Assembly: GCA_016708765.1 (NCBI GenBank)
Contig: JADJFD010000004.1
Coordinates: 186,001 to 250,000, forward strand
Reading direction: 5' to 3'
Length of the DNA: 64,000 nt
DNA from: Chitinophagaceae bacterium
Lineage (GTDB): Bacteria; Bacteroidota; Bacteroidia; Chitinophagales; Chitinophagaceae
The stretch's first letter is position 1; each line of letters begins with the position of its first letter. The translations under genes were made by a program, and so were the position numbers. The notes beneath the pieces are model-generated. The model saw only the letters and a list, made by a program, of their open reading frames with translations, had not been told where the DNA came from and searched no databases. Positions 48,894 to 58,233 of this stretch are shown one piece after another.

Positions 48894-49016
48894 TCGTTTA
48901 CAACCCGAAACTTTAGTGAAGGATTGTTTACTTAAAAGAAGCTCTTCCCGATAGTCTTTTTTGATAAATGATGTAAATGTTTAAACAATTTTTCATCAAA
49001 TTAAAAATCAAAAAAG

Positions 49017-50342
49017 ATGAGCAACAATCTTCATTTCGACACATTACAGCTTCATGCTGGTCAGCAAATTGATCCAACAACAAAGTCAAGAGCGGTTCCT
49101 ATTTATCAAACCACTTCCTATGCTTTTAACAATGCAGCACATGCAGCTAATCTTTTCGGATTAAAAGAATTCGGCAATATCTATACTCGGATAATGAATC
49201 CGACAACAGATGTTTTTGAACAACGCATTGCTGCATTGGAAGGTGGTGTTGCAGCATTAGCTACAAGCTCCGGACAGTCAGCACAGTTCCTTGCACTCAA
49301 TAATATTTTGCAAGCCGGAGATAATTTTATCACTTCTACCTATCTCTATGGTGGCACTTACAACCAATTTAAAGTAGCTTTCAAGAGATTAGGCATTGAA
49401 GTTCGCTTTGCTGATGGCGACGATGCAGAAAGCTTTGTAAAGCATATTGACAAAAACACAAAAGCATTTTACCTAGAAACAATTGGTAATCCAAAATTGA
49501 ACATTCCTGATTTTAAAAAATTTGCTGACCTCGCCAAAGAATATGATTTACCACTAATCGTTGACAATACATTTGGCGCAGGCGGATATTTATTCCGTCC
49601 ATTGGAGCATGGTGCAAACATCGTTGTAGAATCTGCTACCAAATGGATTGGCGGACATGGCACCAGCATCGGTGGTGTTATTGTTGATGGCGGAAATTAT
49701 AATTGGGGTAATGGAAAATTCTCACAGTTTACTGAACCATCAGAAGGTTATCATGGACTTAAATTCTGGGAAGTTTTTGGCGAAGGAAATCCACTTGGCT
49801 TACCCAATATTGCTTTTGCCATCCGTGCAAGAGTAGAAGGCCTCAGAGATTTTGGTTCTTCACAAAGTCCATTCAATTCATTTTTATTGCTACAAGGTTT
49901 AGAAACTTTAAGTCTTCGTGTACAACGTCATGTTGAAAATGCAGTAGCATTAGCCGAGTGGTTGGAACAGCATCCGTCAGTTGAGTTTGTACAATATCCA
50001 GGATTAAAAAGCAGCCCTTATAATGAACTGGCAAAAAAATACTTAACGAATGGCTTTGGCGGTGTACTCAACTTTGGTGTAAAAGGCACAAAAGAAAATG
50101 CAAGCAAATTTATTGATTCATTGAAACTGGTAAGTCATTTGGCCAATGTTGGCGATGCAAAATCACTGGCTATTCATCCGGCTTCCACCACACATGAACA
50201 ATTAAACGAAGCGGAACAGAAAGCTGCTGGTGTTGAACCCAATCAGGTTCGTATCAGCGTTGGCATTGAGTATATCGAAGATATAAAAGAAGATTTCGAA
50301 CAAGCATTTGCTGCAATCTTCGCCAATGAATTAGTCAATTAA
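49017..50342 (+). CDS. metY: O-acetylhomoserine sulfhydrylase (PLP enzyme)
   Basis: 441 residues, the length of MetY rather than of cystathionine synthases. Opens LHFDTLQLHAGQQIDPTTKS, with SRAVPIYQTTSYAFNNAAHA, the catalytic Lys in VVESATKWIGGHGTSIGG, and a long C-terminal part ending HPASTTHEQLN and VRISVGIEYIEDI. It makes homocysteine from O-acetylhomoserine and sulfide. First gene behind the SAM-I riboswitch; metX follows. Confidence 0.95.
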   Translation: MSNNLHFDTLQLHAGQQIDPTTKSRAVPIYQTTSYAFNNAAHAANLFGLKEFGNIYTRIMNPTTDVFEQRIAALEGGVAALATSSGQSAQFLALNNILQAGDNFITSTYLYGGTYNQFKVAFKRLGIEVRFADGDDAESFVKHIDKNTKAFYLETIGNPKLNIPDFKKFADLAKEYDLPLIVDNTFGAGGYLFRPLEHGANIVVESATKWIGGHGTSIGGVIVDGGNYNWGNGKFSQFTEPSEGYHGLKFWEVFGEGNPLGLPNIAFAIRARVEGLRDFGSSQSPFNSFLLLQGLETLSLRVQRHVENAVALAEWLEQHPSVEFVQYPGLKSSPYNELAKKYLTNGFGGVLNFGVKGTKENASKFIDSLKLVSHLANVGDAKSLAIHPASTTHEQLNEAEQKAAGVEPNQVRISVGIEYIEDIKEDFEQAFAAIFANELVN

Positions 50343-50368
50343 TTATTAACCCGGCTTCGGTTCCCTGA

Positions 50369-51487
50369 TTGAGCTTTAGTTGCGACGCTCCGTTTGTGGT
50401 TCTGTTCCCTGATCATCAATCAATACAGTTGACAAACACTTTTAAATATAAAAAAACATTCACATTAGAGTCAGGTGAAACCCTTCCGGGTTTTCACTTG
50501 GCTTATACAACGCATGGCAAACTGAATGCTGCAAAAGATAATGTTGTCTGGATTTTTCATGCACTCACTGCAAACAGTAATCCTGTTGAATGGTGGCCCG
50601 GTCTTGTTGGCGAAGGAAAATATTTTGATCCTGCAAAGTATTTCATCATCTGCGTTAATAAACCCGGCAGTCCGTACGGCAGCATTTCTCCATTAAGTAA
50701 GAATCCTGAAACAAATGAAACTTATTATAACAGTTTCCCTGTTTTCACTATTCGAGATATAGTAAGAAGCTACCAGCATTTAAAAATTGAATTGGGCATC
50801 AATAAAATATTTATTGGTCTTGGTGGCAGCACCGGCGGTATGCAATTGCTAGAATGGGCAATTGAAGAGCCGGCTTTATTCGAACATATTGTTCCAATTG
50901 CTACCAATGCAGTTTTATCTCCATGGGGAATTGCCTTCAATGCATCACAGCGTTTGGCAATAGAAGCCGACAGCACATGGTTAAAGAAAACTAATGACGC
51001 TGGACAAAAAGGGCTAGCTGCTGCCAGATCAATTGCAATGCTCTCCTATCGCCACTATAATGGTTATGCTATTACGCAAAGAAGGGATAAAGCATTTGTA
51101 CCACTCAGTACAGAAACAACCTATGCATCCGATAATTATCAGCGGTACCAGGGTTTAAAACTCACAAAGCGATTTAATACATTGTGTTATTACAGACTCA
51201 CACAAAGTATGGACAGCCATGATGTGGGACGTAATCGTAAAAGTGTATCAGAAGCTTTAAAACTCATTACTGCAAAAACATTGGTGATTGGCATTACATC
51301 CGATGTCCTTTATCCGATAACAGAGCAGGAAATGCTGCAACAAACAATTCCGGATGCACAATTGCTTACGATTGCCAGTGAGTTTGGTCATGATGGCTTC
51401 TTACTAGAATACGAAAAAATAGAAGCGGCTTTAAAAGAATTTATTAATAATAAAAAATCATCTCACTTAAAAATAGTGAATCAATAA
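50369..51487 (+). CDS. metX: Homoserine O-acetyltransferase
   Basis: Alpha/beta hydrolase of the MetX type: FHALTANSNPVEWWPG (usually HALT), nucleophile Ser in FIGLGGSTGGMQLLEW, Asp in VIGITSDVLYP and His in FGHDGFLLEY. It supplies O-acetylhomoserine to MetY. No ATG exists near the N-terminus: the frame can begin at TTG 50369 or, more like family members, at TTG 50429 (LTNTFKYKKTFTLESGETLP). The leader contains a duplicated GTTCCCTGAT. Start uncertain. Confidence 0.9.
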   Translation: MSFSCDAPFVVLFPDHQSIQLTNTFKYKKTFTLESGETLPGFHLAYTTHGKLNAAKDNVVWIFHALTANSNPVEWWPGLVGEGKYFDPAKYFIICVNKPGSPYGSISPLSKNPETNETYYNSFPVFTIRDIVRSYQHLKIELGINKIFIGLGGSTGGMQLLEWAIEEPALFEHIVPIATNAVLSPWGIAFNASQRLAIEADSTWLKKTNDAGQKGLAAARSIAMLSYRHYNGYAITQRRDKAFVPLSTETTYASDNYQRYQGLKLTKRFNTLCYYRLTQSMDSHDVGRNRKSVSEALKLITAKTLVIGITSDVLYPITEQEMLQQTIPDAQLLTIASEFGHDGFLLEYEKIEAALKEFINNKKSSHLKIVNQ

Positions 51488-51599
51488 TACCGTCTATAAA
51501 ATGCATTCAGTCAAAAGTTTTCCTAAAAGACGGCATTATACATTAGCAATAGAATAAAACGGTTTTATTCATCTTTTTATAATTTATATTTTGTATAAC

Positions 51600-52858
51600 A
51601 TGGGAACACATAAACAATTAACAATAGGTCTCTTTGGATTCGGTGTAGTTGGCGAAGGATTGTACAAAGTTTTACAACAAACACCATCTTTGAATGCAAG
51701 TATCAAAAAAGTTTGCATTAAGAATTTCGGTAAAAAGAGAAATGCGCCAGCAGCATTATTTACAACAGATAAAGATGAATTGCTAAACGACCGTGATATC
51801 AATGTAATTGTAGAAGTAATTGATGATGCAGATGCTGCTTTTGAAATCGTAACCATTGCATTAAGAAATGGAAAAGATGTGGTAAGTGCCAGCAAGAAAA
51901 TGATAGCAGAAAATTTACAAGCATTATTGGAGTTGCAACAACAAACCGGCAAATCATTTTTGTACGAATCAGCAGCCTGTGCTTCCATTCCCGTTATCCG
52001 AAATCTGGAGGAATATTATGACAACGATCTTTTACACTCGATAAAAGCAATTGTAAATGGCTCTACCAATTTCATACTTACCAAAATAATTGATGAAGGC
52101 TTGGATTTTAAACAAGCATTATTACTGGCTCAGCAATTGGGTTTTGCAGAAAGTAATCCTGTTCTTGACGTAGAAGGCTTCGATGCTGTAAATAAATGGA
52201 CATTTTTATTGACTCATGCTTTCGGCATTGTGCCAAATCCTAATTCCATCTTATTCAATGGAATCCAAAATATCCATTCATCGGATGCTACAGTTGCAAA
52301 GGAGAAAAAACAAGGAATTAAATTGGTGGCGCAAGCCAAGAAATTAAACAACGGCAAGGTTGCAGCATTTGTACTTCCGCAATTTGTAAATCAGGACGAC
52401 CATCTTGCGTTTGTAAAAAACGAGTACAACGGCGTTGTTATTGAAAGTGGATTTGCAGACAAACAATTCTTTTATGGAAAAGGTGCCGGAAGTTTTCCTA
52501 CTGCATCTGCTGTACTAAGCGATATATCTGCATTACGATATGAATACAAATACGAATACAAAAAACTATATCATCACCAGCCACATGAATTAAGTAACGA
52601 TATTTTTCTAACAGTTTATGTAAGCTTTGACGATCTTGCCCTTATTCCAAAAGAAAATTTGAATGGATTGAAGAATGGCATGCACAAGCAGATAGAAAAT
52701 ATTTAATCGGCGTTATTAAGCTAACGGAATTAAAAGAAAATAACTGGTGGAAAGAAAACGGAGTATCACTAATTCTCTTGCCGGAGCCTGTTATTGAAGA
52801 AATCGAGACAAGAAAATTGAAGCAAAGAAGCCTTGAATTGGCAGGTATTTACAATTAG
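51600..52858 (+). CDS. hom: Homoserine dehydrogenase (monofunctional, frameshifted)
   Basis: ATG at 51600. N-terminal NAD(P) fold GLFGFGVVGEGLYKVL, then VVSASKKMIAE, KAIVNGSTNFILTKI and the GFAESNPVLDVEGFDAVNK substrate motif. The frame drifts into a stop at 52706, but one missing base in AAAATTT (52654-52660) explains it: restored, the sequence reads FEWIEEWHAQADRKYLIGVI and ends ELAGIYN at 52858, 419 residues, normal length. It feeds homoserine to MetX. As it is needed for Met and Thr synthesis, sequence error is more likely than loss. Confidence 0.88.
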
Positions 52859-52875
52859 AAATAATCGAATAAAAG

Positions 52876-52912
52876 AAAAAGGGTAGCCATTTTTAAATGA
52901 CTACCCTTTTTT
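52876..52912 (+). terminator. Terminator of the methionine operon
   Basis: AAAAAGGGTAGCCAT pairs with ATGACTACCCTTTTTT (one mismatch), ending in a T run, 17 bases after the restored hom stop. Confidence 0.88.
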
Positions 52913-52920
52913 GTCGGAAG

Positions 52921-52938
52921 ACCCCGATTCTATCGGGG
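52921..52938. repeat. Short palindromic element next to tRNA-Pro
   Basis: CCCCGAT (52922-52928) and ATCGGGG (52932-52938) form a hairpin. It is flanked by near-repeats GTCGGAAGAC and GTCGGGAAGAC, the latter part of the tRNA 3' end, suggesting a small duplication or a dispersed REP-like element. Confidence 0.55.
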
Positions 52939-52949
52939 CTACCCTTTCG

Positions 52950-53023
52950 TCGGGAAGACAGGATTCGAACCTGCGACCCCCTGGTCCCAAACCAGGTGCG
53001 CTACCGGCCTGCGCTACTTCCCG
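52950..53023 (-). tRNA. tRNA-Pro (TGG anticodon)
   Basis: Minus-strand cloverleaf: acceptor arms CGGGAAG and CTTCCCG, anticodon stem CCTGG/CCAGG with loop TTTGGGA (anticodon TGG), T arm GCAGGTTCGAATCCTGT, discriminator A. 74 bases without CCA. Confidence 0.95.
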
Positions 53024-53097
53024 TTCCTTCTGAATAAATCAGAATTGGGAGTGCAAATATAAAGGCTTTATGACTATTATTCCCATTTTTTTAATTG

Positions 53098-53142
53098 TAA
53101 AAAACAAATACCGGCAACCCTGTTTAAAGCGAATGCCGGTAT
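53098..53142 (-). terminator. Terminator of the astacin-like protease gene
   Basis: On the minus strand ATACCGGCA (53142-53134) pairs with TGCCGGTAT (53116-53108), followed by a T-rich tail (53107-53098). It begins 20 bases after the protease stop. Confidence 0.8.
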
Positions 53143-53161
53143 CTATCATAATTAGTTGAAT

Positions 53162-54466
53162 TTATTTGCTGGGAACACTTAAAGGGGTAGTTGTTGAAAA
53201 ATACATCAGCTTATTCATCTGCTTGTTTTTGACGTCATCCATATACACCGCAAAAGCTACAATAATTTTACTATTACCCATTTTTGGCAATTGATCAAAT
53301 GGTATGAATAGTTCAAGATTCTTCTGACCTGCCTTATTGTAACTAATCTTCTTATTAGGCATTAAAATGGCCTTACGGTAAGTGGCTAAAGTACCACCCC
53401 AATTATAATAATCGCCATCCGCCTTTAAATAATATCCATCTTCATCTGCCAATCTAGCTACAAAATAAACCTCTCCAATTTTAGAATTTGTCTTTACATC
53501 AAATGAAGGTGTAATAACGATACCTTTTCTTACCATATCGTTTACCACCTTAAGATTGCCAACATTGGTTACATCTACTTTTGCAACAGCGAGGTCAGAC
53601 TCCGTTTTACCTTTTGGATAAAATGCTGCTATTAGTTTTTTATCTCCATCAGAAAGCTCATAATTGTCCTTTAATGAATAGCCGTCTGTAGTTTGCCATG
53701 GGGCAATTGAATAATGCATGATGGATTTGGGATCATATTTTGTTCCATTTGTATAAAACTGATTGCTAATTTCAAATACGTTAAAGTCAACCTTGTCCCT
53801 ATCCCAACCTTGGGTTTCTCTGTAATAATTGTAAACAGAATCAGATTTATTCCATTTAACAACGCCTGGAAAGCTTTGCTCATGCAATAAACCCAATGCA
53901 TGCCCCAACTCATGCGTTACAACCCTTTTCAATTCTTTTTCGTTCCAATGATTGGGGTCAGCCTTCATTTCAGTAATCAATTGCGTTAAATTATAGGGAG
54001 GATTAATTCCTTTCTTTTTCAAGCTTGCTATATAGTAATCAGCATCTGCAAAAAACAAGGTATCGAAATTGATGGTTTGTTCGTTTTGCTTTCTAAACCT
54101 AGCTTCTGTGCCAACAGCTGAATTATGACCTAAACCTTTGCCAAGTTTTATCCGCAACTCTGTTGCTGGAGAATTATCTGGCAGAAAACTAAATTTGATG
54201 TTGGCATATTTTTCCCATTCTTTAGCACATTCCATTACTTTAGCCCTGAGAGCTTTACTTCCTCCGGCCATAAATTTCACTTTTAATACTGTTCCGTTTT
54301 CCCACATATGGTAATTATCACCTACACCACGATCACCTAATGTGTCTTTCTTTTTTAACATCCAATCGCCAACACCAGTGGAGCAACCCGGTTTTGGAAA
54401 ACCCTGAGCCTCTGACTGAGTACCAATAATCATTGCTAAAATGCCGATAATCAAAACCTTTTTCAT
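53162..54466 (-). CDS. Secreted astacin-like (M12A) zinc metalloprotease
   Basis: 434 residues, signal peptide MKKVLIIGILAMIIGTQSEA. The zinc motif HELGHALGLLHE (His185, Glu186, His189, His195) matches HExxHxxGxxHE of astacins, and KSIMHYS supplies the Met-turn (Met250) with Tyr252. A beta-rich region follows (residues 290-434). It cuts extracellular proteins; bacterial substrates are mostly unknown. A NarL-like 7-2-7 element lies 54 bases upstream. It is flanked by two tRNA genes. Confidence 0.92.
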   Translation of the reverse strand: MKKVLIIGILAMIIGTQSEAQGFPKPGCSTGVGDWMLKKKDTLGDRGVGDNYHMWENGTVLKVKFMAGGSKALRAKVMECAKEWEKYANIKFSFLPDNSPATELRIKLGKGLGHNSAVGTEARFRKQNEQTINFDTLFFADADYYIASLKKKGINPPYNLTQLITEMKADPNHWNEKELKRVVTHELGHALGLLHEQSFPGVVKWNKSDSVYNYYRETQGWDRDKVDFNVFEISNQFYTNGTKYDPKSIMHYSIAPWQTTDGYSLKDNYELSDGDKKLIAAFYPKGKTESDLAVAKVDVTNVGNLKVVNDMVRKGIVITPSFDVKTNSKIGEVYFVARLADEDGYYLKADGDYYNWGGTLATYRKAILMPNKKISYNKAGQKNLELFIPFDQLPKMGNSKIIVAFAVYMDDVKNKQMNKLMYFSTTTPLSVPSK

Positions 54467-54519
54467 GTAAATAATTTTAATTTATAATCGAATATAAAAC
54501 GGATATTTCAAATTAATAA

Positions 54520-54535
54520 TACCCATTGAACGGTA
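54520..54535. promoter_or_regulatory. Putative NarL-type 7-2-7 operator upstream of the protease
   Basis: TACCCATTGAACGGTA: heptamer TACCCAT and, inverted after two bases, TACCGTT. Same spacing as at 35067 and 39561. It lies 54 bases upstream of the protease ATG. Confidence 0.45.
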
Positions 54536-54631
54536 TGAAGTGTTCTTATCTTAAAAAATCTTGTTAAACAGACGTTGATAATACCGAAAAGGTCACAAAA
54601 AAAGCTCTGCAAATATTGCAAAGCCTTGCTG

Positions 54632-54720
54632 CGGAGAGAGTGGGATTCGAACCCACGGTACAGTGTAACCCGTACGACGATTTAGCAAACCGTTCCTTTC
54701 GGCCACTCAGGCATCTCTCC
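54632..54720 (-). tRNA. tRNA-Ser (GCT anticodon)
   Basis: Minus-strand: acceptor GGAGAGA/TCTCTCC with discriminator G, D arm GCCTGAGTGGCC, anticodon loop TTGCTAA in ACGGT/ATCGT, long variable arm CGTACGGGTTACACTGTACCG typical of serine, and T arm GTGGGTTCGAATCCCAC. 89 bases. Confidence 0.94.
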
Positions 54721-54781
54721 TTCCCCATAATTAATGGGAGGCAAAAATAAAGATTAGTAGCTGAAAATCCCAAATAATAAA

Positions 54782-54838
54782 TCCCAAATTCCAACTTATT
54801 ATGCTTTGGAATTTGGGACTTGTCTGCCGACAGGCAGG
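54782..54838. repeat. Inverted repeats downstream of dnaA
   Basis: TCCCAAATTCCA (54782-54793) and TGGAATTTGGGA (54807-54818) form a 12-bp stem; immediately after, CTGCC-GACA-GGCAG (54824-54837) forms a second hairpin. They lie just after the dnaA stop on the minus strand and may end the dnaA transcript. The second is a common dispersed palindrome type in this phylum. Confidence 0.6.
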
Positions 54839-54863
54839 TTTGCTATTTAATTTATTTTCAAAC

Positions 54864-56297
54864 TTACATAGCAGCTAATTGCACCTTCTGCTGAAGTTCT
54901 AATACGTTTTCTCTGAATACACCATCTGTATCCATTAAGTCTTTAACAGTTTGGCAGGAATGAATTACAGTGGTATGATCTCTCCCTCCAAAATGTTCGC
55001 CAATTGTTTTTAATGAATTTTTTGTGAATGCTTTTGCCAAAAACATGGTAATCTGTCTGGCCTGAACAATTTCCCTTTTGCGGGTTTTTTCCAAAAGTTT
55101 AGCATACGATACATCAAAGTATTCGCATACCATCTTCTGGATAGTATCGATAGTAATTTCTTTGCTGGATGATTTTACAAAATTTCGTAACACTTTCTTT
55201 GCTAAGTCTAAATCAATTTCCCTTCTATTTAGCGAAGATTGTGCCAAGAGTGAGATTAAAGCCCCTTCTAATTCTCTAACATTATTAGTGATATTATAGG
55301 CAATATATTTAACCACTTCTTTTGGCATTTCAAGACCGTCATTCTTCATCTTACGTTCTAATATCTCAATCCTTGTATCATATTCTGGCATTTGTAGATC
55401 GGCACTTAATCCCCAGCGAAAGCGACTTAATAATCTTTCCTGCACACCGTCAAGGTCTTTTGGTGATTTATCCGAAGTAAGTATCAGTTGCTTATGCGAT
55501 TGATGTAGATGATTAAAAATGGCAAAGAATGCATCCTGCGATTTTTCTGCTTTTGCAAAAAACTGAACATCATCTATTATTAATACATCAATCAATTGAT
55601 AAAAATGGATAAAGTCGTTTATAGCATTATTACGACTATGGTCCATAAACTGGTTGATGAACTTTTCTGAACTTACATACAACACCACTTTATTAGGATG
55701 AACTCTTTTTACCTCATTCCCTATTGCTTGGGCCAAATGAGTTTTACCTAAACCAACACCACCATATATAACTAATGGATTAAAAGAGTTAGTTCCTGGC
55801 TTTTCTGCAACAGTTTTTCCGGCACGACGGGCCACCCTGTTACAATCGCCTTCAATAAATGCTTCGAAAGTATAGATATGATTAAGCTGCGGGTCAATCT
55901 GCATTTTCTTCAGACCCGGTATTACAAAAGGATTCTTAACAGGATTGTTTATGACGAGAGGAAAATCCATTTCGTTATTTGAAAATGTTTTAAAACCCTG
56001 ACCGCTTACATCCATGGTAACTGGCTTGTTCTTACTATTACCACTATCAACCATGATGCGATATTCAAGACGAGCTTCTTTACCTAACTCTCTCTTTAAT
56101 GTCTTCGCTAATAAATTTACGTAATGTTCTTCAAGATATTCGAAAAAGAATTGGCTTGGAACCTGTATCACTAAAACATTGTTCTTAATTGAAACCGGAT
56201 GGATCGGTTCGAACCAAGTTTTGTAATGCTGCCATTCTACGATGTCTTTGATAATCTTCAAGCAATTGGTCCAGATTTTTTCGGCATTTTTCTCCAT
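54864..56297 (-). CDS. dnaA: Chromosomal replication initiator protein DnaA
   Basis: 477 residues. Domain I opens WTNCLKIIKDIVEWQHYKTW; AAA+ domain III has Walker A YGGVGLGKTHLAQAIGNEV and Walker B DVLIIDDVQFFAKAEKSQDA; box VII SRFRWGLSADLQMPEYDTR; domain IV ends with GGRDHTTVIHSCQTVKDLM, the DnaA-box-binding signature. It opens the origin of replication. No DnaA-box cluster is seen beside it in this window. Confidence 0.97.
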   Translation of the reverse strand: MEKNAEKIWTNCLKIIKDIVEWQHYKTWFEPIHPVSIKNNVLVIQVPSQFFFEYLEEHYVNLLAKTLKRELGKEARLEYRIMVDSGNSKNKPVTMDVSGQGFKTFSNNEMDFPLVINNPVKNPFVIPGLKKMQIDPQLNHIYTFEAFIEGDCNRVARRAGKTVAEKPGTNSFNPLVIYGGVGLGKTHLAQAIGNEVKRVHPNKVVLYVSSEKFINQFMDHSRNNAINDFIHFYQLIDVLIIDDVQFFAKAEKSQDAFFAIFNHLHQSHKQLILTSDKSPKDLDGVQERLLSRFRWGLSADLQMPEYDTRIEILERKMKNDGLEMPKEVVKYIAYNITNNVRELEGALISLLAQSSLNRREIDLDLAKKVLRNFVKSSSKEITIDTIQKMVCEYFDVSYAKLLEKTRKREIVQARQITMFLAKAFTKNSLKTIGEHFGGRDHTTVIHSCQTVKDLMDTDGVFRENVLELQQKVQLAAM

Positions 56298-56434
56298 CTG
56301 ATTAGTAAGCAGTTTATATCGGGTTAACTATAGTTGTTCTTTTCAATAAGTCCTAAAAACATCTCCACACAATGTCAGTAAAAAAAATTGGACAGGAAGG
56401 CGAATATCACGATTTCTTTTATATAAAAAAATTT

Positions 56435-57373
56435 TTACCCAACTGTTTTTTGTGAAACAGAAATATTATGATTTTTAGTCAGTTTTTTGCCCGAAAATTT
56501 GGAAAATTCAAAATCTAACCTTCCCAAAATAATTCCCGCAAAACCGACCTGATTCACTATAACATCATTATTCTTTTTATTCTTATAAACAAGCGGCTCG
56601 TCTAAAAAAGTATGCGTATGTCCACCAATTATCAAATCAATATTTTCCGTTTCTTTTGAAAGTACTTCATCACTTACCTGATTTTTATCTTTATACTTAT
56701 TACCAAGATGTGATAAACAAATTACCATATCACAACCTTCTTTTCTTTTTAATTGATCAGCAACTTCATTTGCGCTTTGCACCGGATCTAAATATTTCAT
56801 TACACCAAATAAATTTTCAGGTATTAATCCTTTTGGTTCTATCCCAATTCCAAACACACCAATTTTTAATTTTTGTTTTTTAAAAATTTTATACGGCTGT
56901 GTTTTATTTTCCATTGCTGTTCCAGTAAAATCATAATTACAAACTAGCATCGGAAAATTTGCATGTCTCGTTAATTGCGTTGCTAAACTTTCCATGCCGG
57001 CATCAAAATCATGATTGCCGATTGTTGTGGCGTCATATCCTAAAGAAGTCATTGCTTTTATTTCCGGTTCTCCTTTATATATATTAAAGTACGGTGTTCC
57101 CTGAAAAATATCACCTGCATCTAATAACAAAACACTTTCTTCTTCATTTCTTATTTTATTGATTAATTGTCCTCGGGCTGCAATGCCTCCAAGCCCCTGA
57201 TTACGGCTTCCATCCATGGGAAATGGCTCTAATCGGCTATGCGTATCATTCGTATGCAAAATGGTGATTTTTAAAGGATTAAAATACGAAGCAGCTTCCA
57301 TTATTGAAGGACCAGCCAGCATTGCACCGGCAGACATGGCAGCTTGTTGTATGAACCTTTTTCTATTCAACAT
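56435..57373 (-). CDS. Metallophosphoesterase, 5'-nucleotidase N-terminal half (UshA-like)
   Basis: 312 residues with a twin-arginine-like or exported leader (MLNRKRFIQQAAMSAGAML). Dimetal motifs: TILHTNDTHSRLEP, LLLDAGDIFQGTPYFN, TIGNHDFDAGME, CLSHLGNKYKDKN and IIGGHTHTFLDEP. It covers only the phosphoesterase half of UshA-type nucleotidases; the substrate-binding half is the upstream gene, which overlaps it by 11 bases. The two products probably act together in the periplasm on nucleotides or related esters. Confidence 0.92.
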   Translation of the reverse strand: MLNRKRFIQQAAMSAGAMLAGPSIMEAASYFNPLKITILHTNDTHSRLEPFPMDGSRNQGLGGIAARGQLINKIRNEEESVLLLDAGDIFQGTPYFNIYKGEPEIKAMTSLGYDATTIGNHDFDAGMESLATQLTRHANFPMLVCNYDFTGTAMENKTQPYKIFKKQKLKIGVFGIGIEPKGLIPENLFGVMKYLDPVQSANEVADQLKRKEGCDMVICLSHLGNKYKDKNQVSDEVLSKETENIDLIIGGHTHTFLDEPLVYKNKKNNDVIVNQVGFAGIILGRLDFEFSKFSGKKLTKNHNISVSQKTVG

Positions 57374-58115
57374 TTGTCACTCTGTTTTCAATTTTCGTAT
57401 CTATGTTTTTACCTATTCCCTTCAGATATTTAATATAATCAAAAATCGCATCCCGCATCAGATAGCCATTCGAAAGCTGAGGAATATCTTTTAGCATAAA
57501 TGAATTATCGCCGCCGTTTGCAACATAATCTGAATTGGCTATTGTATATATTTTTTCCGGATCAAGCGGATTGCCACCAATCAATACATGTACTGCTTTT
57601 TTATTCTTGATTTGCATGCTGATACCTGCCACCGGCCATCCACCAAGTGAAGCTGTATGATCTAAAAATTGCTGCAATACTGTTCCTTTTATTTTTTGAA
57701 GTATCAGTAAATTATCAAATGGCATTATTTCAAATACGCTTCCTCTAGTTATATCACCAGCTAACAATTGATGTAAACGAATACCGCCATAGTTCATAAT
57801 AGCTGCGTCTACATGTGTTTTATATTTTTCTTTTGCCATGTGCAAATAGGCATCTGTTAAAAAATTCCCTAATTCACTTTCTGGTATTTTCTTTTCCATA
57901 TCTATTTCCACATGGCCAACCACTTCACTCATCAACATATTCACATTTGCTTTGTAGGGAGCAAGAAAGCTTATGAGAGCAGTATCTTTTTTTAATGAAT
58001 CATTAATAGTGTATGAATGATAAGCTAGCTGCTGACTTTTATACGTAGTGTTGCAAGAAGTAACTGCTACGGCAAGTGTAAAAAAAACAAGTAGTAATCG
58101 AAAATTTTTCTTCAT
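57363..58115 (-). CDS. 5'-nucleotidase C-terminal domain lipoprotein
   Basis: 250 residues. Lipobox in LAVAVTSCNTTYK, so a lipid-anchored protein. NYGGIRLHQLLAGDITRGSV, FEIMPFDNLLILQKI and IANSDYVANGGDNSFM are hallmarks of the 5'-nucleotidase C-terminal domain (substrate binding, with the GGIR and NGGD loops). It overlaps the metallophosphoesterase gene by 11 bases: a UshA-type enzyme split into two proteins, common in Bacteroidota. Confidence 0.92.
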   Translation of the reverse strand: MKKNFRLLLVFFTLAVAVTSCNTTYKSQQLAYHSYTINDSLKKDTALISFLAPYKANVNMLMSEVVGHVEIDMEKKIPESELGNFLTDAYLHMAKEKYKTHVDAAIMNYGGIRLHQLLAGDITRGSVFEIMPFDNLLILQKIKGTVLQQFLDHTASLGGWPVAGISMQIKNKKAVHVLIGGNPLDPEKIYTIANSDYVANGGDNSFMLKDIPQLSNGYLMRDAIFDYIKYLKGIGKNIDTKIENRVTNVE

Positions 58116-58233
58116 GATTGGTGTCTGCTTTCAAGGTATCGATATTTTTACAGTCAACAAAAAAATCAGAAAATATTTCTCCTAATAATCCGCATCTTTG
58201 TAGTCAAATTTTTCAGGATAAATACCTGACAGT

